Shown in pieces: positions 5,924-12,140 of a stretch of DNA of 12,140 nt (positions are counted from its first letter, which is position 1; every line of letters begins with the position of its first letter). The notes beneath the pieces were generated by a model. That model searched no databases and was not told the DNA's origin. It worked only from the letters and a program-made list of their open reading frames with translations. The DNA comes from JBGTLW01 sp041743835 (lineage in GTDB: Bacteria; Planctomycetota; Phycisphaerae; Phycisphaerales; Phycisphaeraceae), in contig JBGTLW010000125.1 of assembly GCA_041743835.1 (NCBI GenBank), forward strand, positions 1-12,140, written 5' to 3'. The position numbers were made by a program, and so were the translations under genes.

Positions 5924-6670
5924 TTGATGGAACTGCTTGTGGTGATCAGCATCATTGCACTGCTGATCGCGCTGCTGCTGCCCGCGCTGCAGATGGCGCG
6001 GGGCGAGGCGCGGGCGGTGGTCTGTGCATCCCGGATCGCACAGGTTGCGATGGCCCAGCACGTGTACGCCACGGACAACATGGGGACCATGCGCCCGCCG
6101 TGGTGGCCATCCGCCCCACCCGAGGGGGTGCAGGAGTGGTCAAAGGCATTCGTGGCCGCGGGTTATCTGGGCGATGGTTTCGTTGAGTCGCGTTGGAGCA
6201 ACCGCAATCGGATGTCGTCCGCCCTCGTCTGCCCCGAAGCCCCGAACGCGAATCGACACATCAACGACCCATGGAAAGGCAACGAGGGGACGATGAGCGA
6301 GAACGGCCGAGTATGGGTCAGCTACATGATGCACGAGGGCATGGCCGGCATCGGACCGGCCGCCAACAATAGCGGCCGATGGGCAAAGTTCAGCCAACTG
6401 GCGTCCACCTCGATGATGTTTACAGAGAAGAAGGACGGCTGGATCAAGGACGCTCCTCACGGCATCAACAACAGCGAAACCCACACACGCGGCATCCAGG
6501 GCTACCGCGATGCCTACGTGCTGCTGATGATCGACTACATCGTCATGCGTCACCGAGGCGATACACAGAACATCGCTTTTGTGGACGGCAGCGTACTGAG
6601 GTATGACCGGGACACCCTCGCCGACGAGATAAGCCTGAGCCCAAACCGGTGGTATGAAAATCTGAAGTAA
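5924..6670 (+). CDS. Prepilin-like secreted protein with H-x10-DG motif (N-terminal leader disrupted)
   Basis: The frame encodes AFTLMELLVVIS followed by a long hydrophobic helix, the type IV pilin/type II pseudopilin signature recognised by prepilin peptidase. The C-terminus has RHRGDTQNIAFVDGSV (H210, D221-G222), a one-residue-longer form of the H-x9-DG motif found in large planctomycete and Lentisphaerae families. The function of these proteins is not firmly known; surface or secretion pseudopilin roles are assumed. The A-F-T residues lie before TTG 5924, and reading back in frame meets TAG 5885-5887 and TGA 5882-5884 with no ATG, GTG or TTG between. The leader is therefore missing or frame-shifted, and TTG 5924 or ATG 5927 are only formal starts. 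A 23-aa frame at 5856-5927 may hold the lost leader. Confidence 0.8.
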   Translation: MMELLVVISIIALLIALLLPALQMARGEARAVVCASRIAQVAMAQHVYATDNMGTMRPPWWPSAPPEGVQEWSKAFVAAGYLGDGFVESRWSNRNRMSSALVCPEAPNANRHINDPWKGNEGTMSENGRVWVSYMMHEGMAGIGPAANNSGRWAKFSQLASTSMMFTEKKDGWIKDAPHGINNSETHTRGIQGYRDAYVLLMIDYIVMRHRGDTQNIAFVDGSVLRYDRDTLADEISLSPNRWYENLK

Positions 6671-6710
6671 CCTCGCGCTGATACTCGGCAATTGTAGATA
6701 TCAAGAGAGT

Positions 6711-6735
6711 GTTGCTGTTTTACAGTTGGAGCAAC
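6711..6735. promoter_or_regulatory. Inverted repeat upstream of the beta-helix gene
   Basis: GTTGCT (6711-6716) and AGCAAC (6730-6735) are perfect complements with a 13-base spacer. No T-run follows, so it looks more like a protein-binding dyad than a terminator for the prepilin-like gene. Confidence 0.3.
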
Positions 6736-6751
6736 CGTATCGCAAAAGTGC

Positions 6752-6769
6752 CACGAGATACCGCTCGTG
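6752..6769. promoter_or_regulatory. 18-bp dyad, candidate operator of the beta-helix gene
   Basis: CACGAG (6752-6757) and CTCGTG (6764-6769) form a perfect six-base inverted repeat around ATACCG, ending 28 bases before the ATG. The hexamer ACCGCT (6760-6765) also forms the centre of the operator candidate at 4571-4582, although the symmetry centre differs. Confidence 0.35.
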
Positions 6770-6797
6770 ACGCAAATCATGACTTGGGAGTCAAACT

Positions 6798-8651
6798 ATG
6801 AAGTGGTGTGTCATCCTGGCGATTTCTGGTGCGATCATGTGTTCAGCTTCGGCAGAAAACATCGTGATGCCCGAGGGTGTTGGCTATGTGAACATCAAAA
6901 CGGCTTACGGCGCCAAGGGCGATGGCCGGACCGATGACACCGCTGCATTGCAGAAGGTTTTCGACGATCGCCGGGCGGGGAAAGTGTCGAGGGTGTACTT
7001 TCCCGACGGCGTGTACCTCATCAGCAAGCCCGTGGGTATCTTCAACGGCACCGCCCACAGCAACGACCGCTTCGTGCGCTTCCAGGGCCAGAGCGAGGCA
7101 GGCACGATCATCAAGGTCCAAGACAACGCCGCCGCGTTCGCCGACCCCGAACAGCCGGGCATTGCGGTGTGCTTTTATCAAGGCAAGAGCACCGGCGACG
7201 CGATGCATAGCTACATGCGGAACATGACGATTGACACCGGCAATGGCAACCCCGGCGCGATCGGCTTCAGGTTCCTCAGCAACAACACCGGCGCGATCGA
7301 GCGATTGACCATCCGCTCCGGTGACGGGCAGGGCCTGATCGGTCTGGACATGCGCCAGGGGCAGAACGGCCCAGCGCTGGTCAAGCACGTCTCCATCGAC
7401 GGGTTCAAAACAGGCATCGCCAGCGCAGGCACCTTCTCGCTCGTCTATGAACACATCCGCGCCAAGAACGTGGGCGTCGGCTACGAACTGGGAGGGCGCA
7501 TCACCATGCGCGGTTTCACCTGCGAAAGCTCCGGCCCGGCCATCGACATCAAGAAGCATGGGGAGTTGACGCTGATCGAAGGCGACCTCCAGGCGACAGG
7601 TGAGGCCGAGGCTGCGATCGTCGGCGAGAACAGCAAGGTTTTCGTGCGTGATGTGAGAACACGCGGGTTCCGACACAGCGTCAAGCCGGCCAACGGCAAA
7701 CTCATCGATGGCGACATCGACGAGTGGTACGACGGGAAGGGCCAATCCTTGTTTGGCTCTGACCCCGAGTCTTTGCGTCTGCCCATCGCCGAGACCCCCG
7801 AGGTGCCGTGGGAGAACGATGTGGAGAAGTGGATCATCGTCCGTGGTGAGCGGGGCGAAGACGTCACCAAGCAACTGCAAGAAGCCATCGATGCCGGGGC
7901 TGGCGGCAGCAAAACCACCGTCTGCATCGCCAGCAACCGGCTGCGCATCTCCGGGCCGATCCGGGTGCATGGCTCGATCAACCGCATCATCGGCATGGCA
8001 AATGTCCTGGATGTGGTCAACGCGAACAACCGATTTGAAGACGGCAAGCACGCGGTCTTCACCTTCGAGGACCTGACCAGCGAGGTGTTCATCGTCGAGC
8101 GGTTCTTCCTGCTCGGCGGTTGGGATGCGCCGCAGAATGTCCCCATGTTCGCCAACCGCTCGGGCAAGGTCATGGTGGTCAAGAACGTCAATCAACGCGG
8201 GATCACCAAGCGTGCTGAGCCGGGGAATACGTGGTATTTTGAGGACTTCTCGCCTTCGCGTGAAGCGACGCTCCCGATCGGAATGGGTGAAAAGGTATGG
8301 TGTCGGCAGTTGAACACCGAGACGCCGAAGGTGGACATGGTCAGCGTGGATGGCGGGCAGTTGTGGGTGCTCGGGCTCAAGACCGAGGGCCGCACCACGC
8401 ATATCAAGGCTGTCAACGGCTCGAAAGTCGAGCTCCTCGGCGGCGTGGCGTATCAATCATGGAAGAACCAGGAGTTCGATCCCCCGGTCTTCGTGGTCAA
8501 CGACTCACAGGCGTCGTTCACAATCGGTTTCTACCACTGGAATCAGCCGTTCTCCAACATCGTCAGCGAAACCAACGACGGCCAGACCAAGACCCTGCCT
8601 CGTGGCGAGTTGAACGCCTACCACTTGCCGATCTATCGTACAGCAAAGTAA
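6798..8651 (+). CDS. Secreted beta-helix protein, pectate-lyase/GH28/GH55-like
   Basis: The 617-aa product has a Sec signal peptide (about 1-19, ending SASA before E20). Residues 38-52, GAKGDGRTDDTAALQ, and then VYFPDGVYLIS are the hallmark opening of right-handed beta-helix polysaccharide-active proteins (Pectate_lyase_3 group). A second, weaker opening occurs near 353-380 (GEDVTKQLQEAIDAG, then LRISGPIRV), so the protein may have two tandem helices as in GH55 beta-1,3-glucanases. I could not place catalytic residues, so lyase, hydrolase or binding roles remain open. GGGAG at 6786-6790 lies seven bases before ATG 6798. It sits behind the LacI-family gene and before GH42, which suggests export to act on a polysaccharide. 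Confidence 0.85.
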   Translation: MKWCVILAISGAIMCSASAENIVMPEGVGYVNIKTAYGAKGDGRTDDTAALQKVFDDRRAGKVSRVYFPDGVYLISKPVGIFNGTAHSNDRFVRFQGQSEAGTIIKVQDNAAAFADPEQPGIAVCFYQGKSTGDAMHSYMRNMTIDTGNGNPGAIGFRFLSNNTGAIERLTIRSGDGQGLIGLDMRQGQNGPALVKHVSIDGFKTGIASAGTFSLVYEHIRAKNVGVGYELGGRITMRGFTCESSGPAIDIKKHGELTLIEGDLQATGEAEAAIVGENSKVFVRDVRTRGFRHSVKPANGKLIDGDIDEWYDGKGQSLFGSDPESLRLPIAETPEVPWENDVEKWIIVRGERGEDVTKQLQEAIDAGAGGSKTTVCIASNRLRISGPIRVHGSINRIIGMANVLDVVNANNRFEDGKHAVFTFEDLTSEVFIVERFFLLGGWDAPQNVPMFANRSGKVMVVKNVNQRGITKRAEPGNTWYFEDFSPSREATLPIGMGEKVWCRQLNTETPKVDMVSVDGGQLWVLGLKTEGRTTHIKAVNGSKVELLGGVAYQSWKNQEFDPPVFVVNDSQASFTIGFYHWNQPFSNIVSETNDGQTKTLPRGELNAYHLPIYRTAK

Positions 8652-8749
8652 CGCACTGGCACGCCGCCCTCTGAGCTAAGTACCCGACAATCAGCCCCGG
8701 TGCTGGCCCTACATCGCACCCATACCCGATCCATCGGAAAGCTAACCGC

Positions 8750-9073
8750 ATGCGTACCTCATGTTGTTTGATTGCTCTAGTCATGCTCTTGTGCTTTGGT
8801 CTGGCTGATTTCGCATCCGCGCAAGAGGCCACGCCAGAGTCACCGCAACCCGCCGCAGCCACCCCGACCAGCGACGTGGATCAACCACCCACGCGCACGC
8901 TCGGAGCGGAGATCGTCGAGAAGGTTCGGCAAGCCAAGTCGATCGGCGTGATCCTGATCGTGATGTCCGTGCTGGGCGTAGGTTTCGCAATTGAACGGTT
9001 TGCGCACCTGCGACGCAGCAGGTTCGCGCCCGTCGGTCTGGCGGGGCAGGCGCTTGCGCGGATGCTGGGCTAA
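8750..9073 (+). CDS. ExbB/TolQ/MotA-type protein, N-terminal piece ended by in-frame TAA
   Basis: The 107-aa piece has a signal peptide (1-24, ending FASA), a Pro/Ala-rich periplasmic linker, and one membrane helix (about 64-81, SIGVILIVMSVLGVGFAIER) as in the first helix of planctomycete ExbB proteins. It stops at TAA 9071-9073. The codons after the stop continue in the same frame as DYDGARALC, the expected cytoplasmic continuation, up to the next piece. GGAAAG (8736-8741) precedes ATG 8750. Intact ExbB forms a proton-driven inner-membrane motor with ExbD. Alone this piece lacks the channel helices. It is probably one half of a nonsense-mutated gene. Confidence 0.7.
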   Translation: MRTSCCLIALVMLLCFGLADFASAQEATPESPQPAAATPTSDVDQPPTRTLGAEIVEKVRQAKSIGVILIVMSVLGVGFAIERFAHLRRSRFAPVGLAGQALARMLG

Positions 9074-9172
9074 GACTACGACGGCGCTCGCGCCCTCTGC
9101 CGGCCATCGGCTGCCGGAACCAAACCCGCACAGCCGGTCCAGGATGCACAGCCGACGAGCATCCTCGGCCAG

Positions 9173-10495
9173 GTGATTGAGTCGATGGTCAAGCACCGTG
9201 ATTTTTCCTTCAACGACATCGGCACCGTGGCCGAGGACATCGTCTCCCGTGAGGTTCGTCAGGAGCAGCAGAAGGCTTACCCGATCGCGGTCATCGCAAC
9301 GCTGGCGCCGTTGCTAGGCCTGCTCGGCACAGTGATCGGCATGATCAACTCCTTCGAGGCGGTGGCGCTCGCCGGGTCGATGGGTGACCCTTCGATCATG
9401 GCCTCGGACATCTCTTTCGCGCTGGTGACCACCGCGATGGGCCTCACCCCCGCGCCAAATCGGCCGACGGTCGATGCCGCGACGCTCGACGGGCCGGTGT
9501 CCACCGGCGAAGCCTACGAGCGTTACGAGAAGGAACTGGCCGTAGCCGTGAACACAACAGCACAGATGGTGCGAAGCGCCGAAGCCCGCCTGGAGGCGGC
9601 GCGCGGCTCAGCCATGGGAGAAAGCGCGCTGGCCCTGGCCGACGGCCTGATGGTCACGCCCGAAGCCGATGCCGAAGGCGACACCAGTGAGACTGGCGAA
9701 GCCGGAGAGTCGGGAAGCGAGGGAGGCGAGGGAGGCGAGGGAGGCGAGGGCGAGGACTCCCAGGGGCAAGGCGAAATGGGTGAGGGCGACGAAGACCTCG
9801 CCAGCACCGGCGGCCCCAGCGGGGGCGACGAGCCCGGCGACGGCGAGCCGGTCCTGGTGGACGCCGAAGCCCGGCGACGCAAAGTCATGGCCGCGGTCGA
9901 GCCCGGCCGAAAAATAGCCGCCACCGGCGGTGCCCAGCCCTGGACCTTCATCGACGCGTGGTACACCATCGGCCCGTTCCGCACGGGCACCTCGGCCGGC
10001 CTTAACGAAGTCTATCCACCCGAGTCCGTCGTCGATCTCGACGCACACTACACCGGGCCCGACGGCCGCGAACTCGCATGGACTTACCGCAAGGAAACCA
10101 ACAGCGGCACCTTCTATTTCCCCGACCAGGCCACCAACGCCGTGAATTACGCGTTCACCCACCTCCGAGCCGATCGCGACGTGACGGCCTGGCTAGCCGT
10201 CGGGTCCGACGACGGGATGCGGCTCTGGCTCAACGACCAGCCCGTCGAAGGCCCGACGTGGCACGGAAACGAACACCCCTGGCAGTTCAGCTTCGGCCAC
10301 GATGTCGGCGGGTACAGTTGCCACCTCCACTTCCGTGGCTACCGCAAAGTCCGGCTCAAGCAGGGGCTCAACCGCGTCCTGGTCCGCGTGGAGAACGGCC
10401 CGGGGGGCACCGGATTCGCCATGTATCTCACCCCCGTGACCGCCCAAACCACCGAAGCCCCGCCGATCGCTGAGCCGACCGAAATTTCTCCCTGA
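9173..10495 (+). CDS. Chimeric frame: ExbB core joined to a coiled-coil/acidic-repeat/'WYTIGPF' protein
   Basis: It lies in the same frame as the preceding piece, and the formal start is GTG 9173 without ribosome-binding sequence. Residues 1-91 are the ExbB/MotA domain: APLLGLLGTVIGMI (45-58), the second helix, then ALVTTAMGL. At residue 92 (about 9446) the family pattern ends; the expected third helix (VAIPxLAxY-type) is absent. Then follow a helical, probably coiled-coil segment (about 105-160), a Gly/Glu-rich acidic linker (about 163-226), and a beta-sandwich domain with WYTIGPF (263-269) and GSDDGMRLWLN (344-354), resembling PA14/carbohydrate-binding-like modules. In planctomycetes such proteins can lie near exbB-exbD genes, so this looks like a deletion fusion. 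Whether it is expressed is doubtful. Confidence 0.7.
   Translation: MIESMVKHRDFSFNDIGTVAEDIVSREVRQEQQKAYPIAVIATLAPLLGLLGTVIGMINSFEAVALAGSMGDPSIMASDISFALVTTAMGLTPAPNRPTVDAATLDGPVSTGEAYERYEKELAVAVNTTAQMVRSAEARLEAARGSAMGESALALADGLMVTPEADAEGDTSETGEAGESGSEGGEGGEGGEGEDSQGQGEMGEGDEDLASTGGPSGGDEPGDGEPVLVDAEARRRKVMAAVEPGRKIAATGGAQPWTFIDAWYTIGPFRTGTSAGLNEVYPPESVVDLDAHYTGPDGRELAWTYRKETNSGTFYFPDQATNAVNYAFTHLRADRDVTAWLAVGSDDGMRLWLNDQPVEGPTWHGNEHPWQFSFGHDVGGYSCHLHFRGYRKVRLKQGLNRVLVRVENGPGGTGFAMYLTPVTAQTTEAPPIAEPTEISP
9719..9745 (+). repeat. 9-bp tandem repeat (GAGGGAGGC, three copies)
   Basis: Three perfect copies followed by a degenerate one encode Glu-Gly-Gly triplets within the acidic linker of the chimeric frame. 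Copy number may vary by slippage. Confidence 0.85.
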
Positions 10496-10550
10496 AACCC
10501 GGTTTCCTTTGACAGACGTGGCGCCGCAGTCAGATCGACAAGAACCCATG

Positions 10551-10584
10551 ACGATGCCCGGCGCACAACGCCGGGCATCGTTTT
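10551..10584 (+). terminator. Strong intrinsic terminator
   Basis: CGATGCCCGGCG (10552-10563) and CGCCGGGCATCG (10569-10580) form a perfect 12-bp stem with a 5-base loop, followed by TTTT. It ends transcription after the ExbB-derived locus and separates it from the GH42 gene. Confidence 0.88.
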
Positions 10585-10587
10585 ACA

Positions 10588-10625
10588 CTACCCGGTCTCA
10601 TTCTCGCCCCCACACCCCTACCCGG
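10588..10625. repeat. Direct repeat CTACCCGG, 30 bp apart, before the GH42 gene
   Basis: CTACCCGG occurs at 10588-10595 and 10618-10625. The 30-bp spacing is close to three helical turns, and the second copy ends 13 bases before the GH42 start. It could bind a regulator or be chance. Confidence 0.3.
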
Positions 10626-10638
10626 ATCGAGCGTTCAT

Positions 10639-12140
10639 ATGCAGATTGGCACATCGTATTACCCTGAGTTGACACCCGAGGCGGATTGGGACCGCGACCT
10701 TGGGATCATGGCCGAGGCAGGTCTGACCGTGGTCCGGGTCTTCGACTTCGCATGGGCCGCGTTTGAGCCGCGCGAGCTTGAGTACGATTTCACCTGGGTG
10801 CAGCGGTTCCTCGATCTTCTCACCAACCACGGCCTGTCCGCGGTGCTCTGCACGCCCACCGCGGCGCCCCCCGCGTGGCTGGTCCAGCAGTACCCGCAGA
10901 TCATGATCGAGACGCGCGAGGGGCAGTCGCTGCCATTCGGCGGGCGGCGCGATGTCGATGTCTGTTCGCCGATCTTCCGCGACTACGCTGTCCGCATCGC
11001 CACCGCCATGGGCGAGCGGTTCGGCAAGCACCCGTCGGTGATTGGCTGGCAGATCGACAACGAGCTCTGCGGCGCAGAGCACCTCGCCCCCGAGTCGCAC
11101 ACGCCCGAAAGCACCTGGCGTTTCCGTCGCTGGCTGCAAGATAAGTACGGCGACTTAGCGGCACTAAACAAGGCGTGGTACATGACGTTCTGGAGCCAGG
11201 CGTTCAGTGCGTGGGGCGAGGTGACCACCCCGCGGTGCCAGCGGGTGACGCGGGGCTGGGCGATCGACTACAGCCGCTTCTTCAGCGACATGCAGGCCGA
11301 GTTCGCCCGGCTGCAATACGACGCGCTGCGGCCGCACCTCGCCGACCACCAGTGGATCAACCACAACAGCACCGCGATGTTCGACCGCGGACTCAACCAT
11401 GCGGACCTGGCCCGCGCGCTGGACAACGCGGGGTGGGACGCGTATCTGGGCGCGGCCTCGGCGGGGCACGGGTACAAGGAACAGTTCGTGTGCCTGGCCA
11501 ACGACTGGCTCCGCACCGCGACGCGCAAGCCGATCAAGGTGATGGAGACTGGTATCCACGACTGCACGGAGGAGTACCTGTCGCTACTCGCGCGGCACGG
11601 CGTGGACATGGTGCTGTTCTGGCACTGGCGCTGCCACCGCGGGAACCTCGAAGCAGGCGGGCGGACGATCTGCGACTACGCGGGCGAGCCGTACCCCGAA
11701 CAACTGGCCAAAGCGAAAGCGGCGGGGGCGTTCGGGCGGAAGGCCTCAGCCCCGGACGTAAGCCGGCGCGACGCGGCGATGATCTTCAGCGTCGATTGCT
11801 TCCGCGCGCACCTGCACAAGGGCAACGGCTGGAAAGAGGGCCCGCCGGACTATCTTGATGCGATGATCCCCACGTATGCCGAGGCGATCGCGAATCTTGG
11901 GCCGATCGACGTGATCGAGCCCGGCGCCTCGCTCGATGGGTACCGGATCGTCTTCGTGCCGTCACTGCGGCTGCTCGATGAATCCGCGGCGGCGGTGATC
12001 CGGGAGTACGTCGAGGCTGGCGGGGTGCTGCTCATCTCCGGCAAGACCGCGCACGTCAACGGCACAGCGGTGTACTACGAGCGGCCCGGCGATCCGCTGG
12101 CGGCGGTGACCGGTGCGCGGCTGCGCGTGCCGGGCGACCA
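10639..12140 (+). CDS. GH42 beta-galactosidase (partial, runs off the right edge)
   Basis: This cytoplasmic retaining glycosidase splits terminal beta-galactose from oligosaccharides. The visible 500 codons cover the TIM barrel (about 1-370) and much of the following trimerisation-type domain (starting near the RRDAAMIFSVD segment). The proposed acid/base is E142 in GWQIDNELCG and the nucleophile is E303 in VMETG; both positions agree with the GH42 layout. The N-terminus IGTSYYPEL is family-typical and there is no signal peptide, so ATG 10639 is chosen. No Shine-Dalgarno is seen. It follows a strong terminator, so it probably has its own promoter, though none is clear. It fits the locus as the enzyme finishing imported sugars. 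Confidence 0.93.
   Translation, partial: MQIGTSYYPELTPEADWDRDLGIMAEAGLTVVRVFDFAWAAFEPRELEYDFTWVQRFLDLLTNHGLSAVLCTPTAAPPAWLVQQYPQIMIETREGQSLPFGGRRDVDVCSPIFRDYAVRIATAMGERFGKHPSVIGWQIDNELCGAEHLAPESHTPESTWRFRRWLQDKYGDLAALNKAWYMTFWSQAFSAWGEVTTPRCQRVTRGWAIDYSRFFSDMQAEFARLQYDALRPHLADHQWINHNSTAMFDRGLNHADLARALDNAGWDAYLGAASAGHGYKEQFVCLANDWLRTATRKPIKVMETGIHDCTEEYLSLLARHGVDMVLFWHWRCHRGNLEAGGRTICDYAGEPYPEQLAKAKAAGAFGRKASAPDVSRRDAAMIFSVDCFRAHLHKGNGWKEGPPDYLDAMIPTYAEAIANLGPIDVIEPGASLDGYRIVFVPSLRLLDESAAAVIREYVEAGGVLLISGKTAHVNGTAVYYERPGDPLAAVTGARLRVPGD

Larger units (their letters stand above)
8750..10495 (+). pseudogene. Whole interrupted and fused ExbB locus
   Basis: Read as one frame, the locus would be 581 residues with a single internal stop (TAA 9071-9073). 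It contains the ExbB signal peptide, helix 1, cytoplasmic loop and helix 2, then switches to a different protein before helix 3. No exbD-like reading frame (short, one membrane helix, D in the helix) is found nearby. The interruption plus the missing helix argue against a working proton channel. Confidence 0.6.

Noticed and set aside
6644..6652. ACCGGT palindrome near the end of the prepilin-like gene
   Set aside because: It is six bases, inside coding sequence, and fits normal codons.
6843..8456. Long minus-strand open frame (537 codons) opposite the beta-helix gene
   Set aside because: It is the antisense shadow of a well-supported gene in GC-rich DNA, with no domain pattern and an Asp/Arg/His-rich composition typical of such shadows.
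9719..9745. Possible CRISPR-like or phase-variable repeat
   Set aside because: The 9-bp units are contiguous and in frame without spacers, so they only encode a Glu-Gly-Gly linker.
10509..10537. Perfect TTGACA -35 box before the GH42 gene
   Set aside because: No acceptable -10 box lies 16-18 bases downstream, and a strong terminator stands between it and GH42.

Overview
The window is high-GC DNA with short intergenic gaps. Several gene types point to a planctomycete, most likely of the Phycisphaerae: a prepilin-like protein with a C-terminal H-x10-DG motif, an ExbB relative with a signal peptide, a beta-sandwich protein with a 'WYTIGPF' signature, and a small CPN-type zinc ribbon. This placement comes from protein style only. 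No rRNA, tRNA or CRISPR array was seen.

Left part (1-4503). The window opens in the last codons of an IS256-type transposase and its probable terminal repeat. A 362-bp gene-free stretch follows, holding a multi-hairpin RNA candidate that ends in a T-run, and then upp (uracil phosphoribosyltransferase). Convergent to it is aroK (shikimate kinase), which is divergent from a DciA/DUF721 gene. The aroK and DciA genes share a compact two-way promoter region that looks leaderless on both sides. An SLC13-type transporter with two RCK_C domains follows on the minus strand. Next come a 63-aa zinc-ribbon protein and, on the minus strand, a 43-aa single-pass membrane protein.

Right part (4571-12140) looks like a carbohydrate-use locus, all on the plus strand. 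It holds a LacI-family regulator with a near-consensus promoter and a LacI/GalR-like operator candidate, a prepilin-like H-x-DG protein, and an exported two-unit beta-helix protein of the pectate-lyase/GH28/GH55 type. These are followed by a damaged ExbB-type reading frame, a strong terminator, and a GH42 beta-galactosidase cut off by the window end. The inferred logic is that a sugar-responsive repressor controls a secreted polysaccharide-active protein, while GH42 finishes oligosaccharides in the cytoplasm.

The most unusual part is 8750-10495. An ExbB gene is interrupted by one in-frame TAA and then, right after its 'LVTTAMGL' motif, runs in frame into the C-terminal part of an unrelated protein. 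This is best explained by an internal deletion across an exbB-exbD-type operon. The prepilin-like gene also lacks any usable start codon before its 'AFTLMELL' motif, so the locus may be decaying or the assembly may hold errors. I did not find a clear new defence or mobile system.
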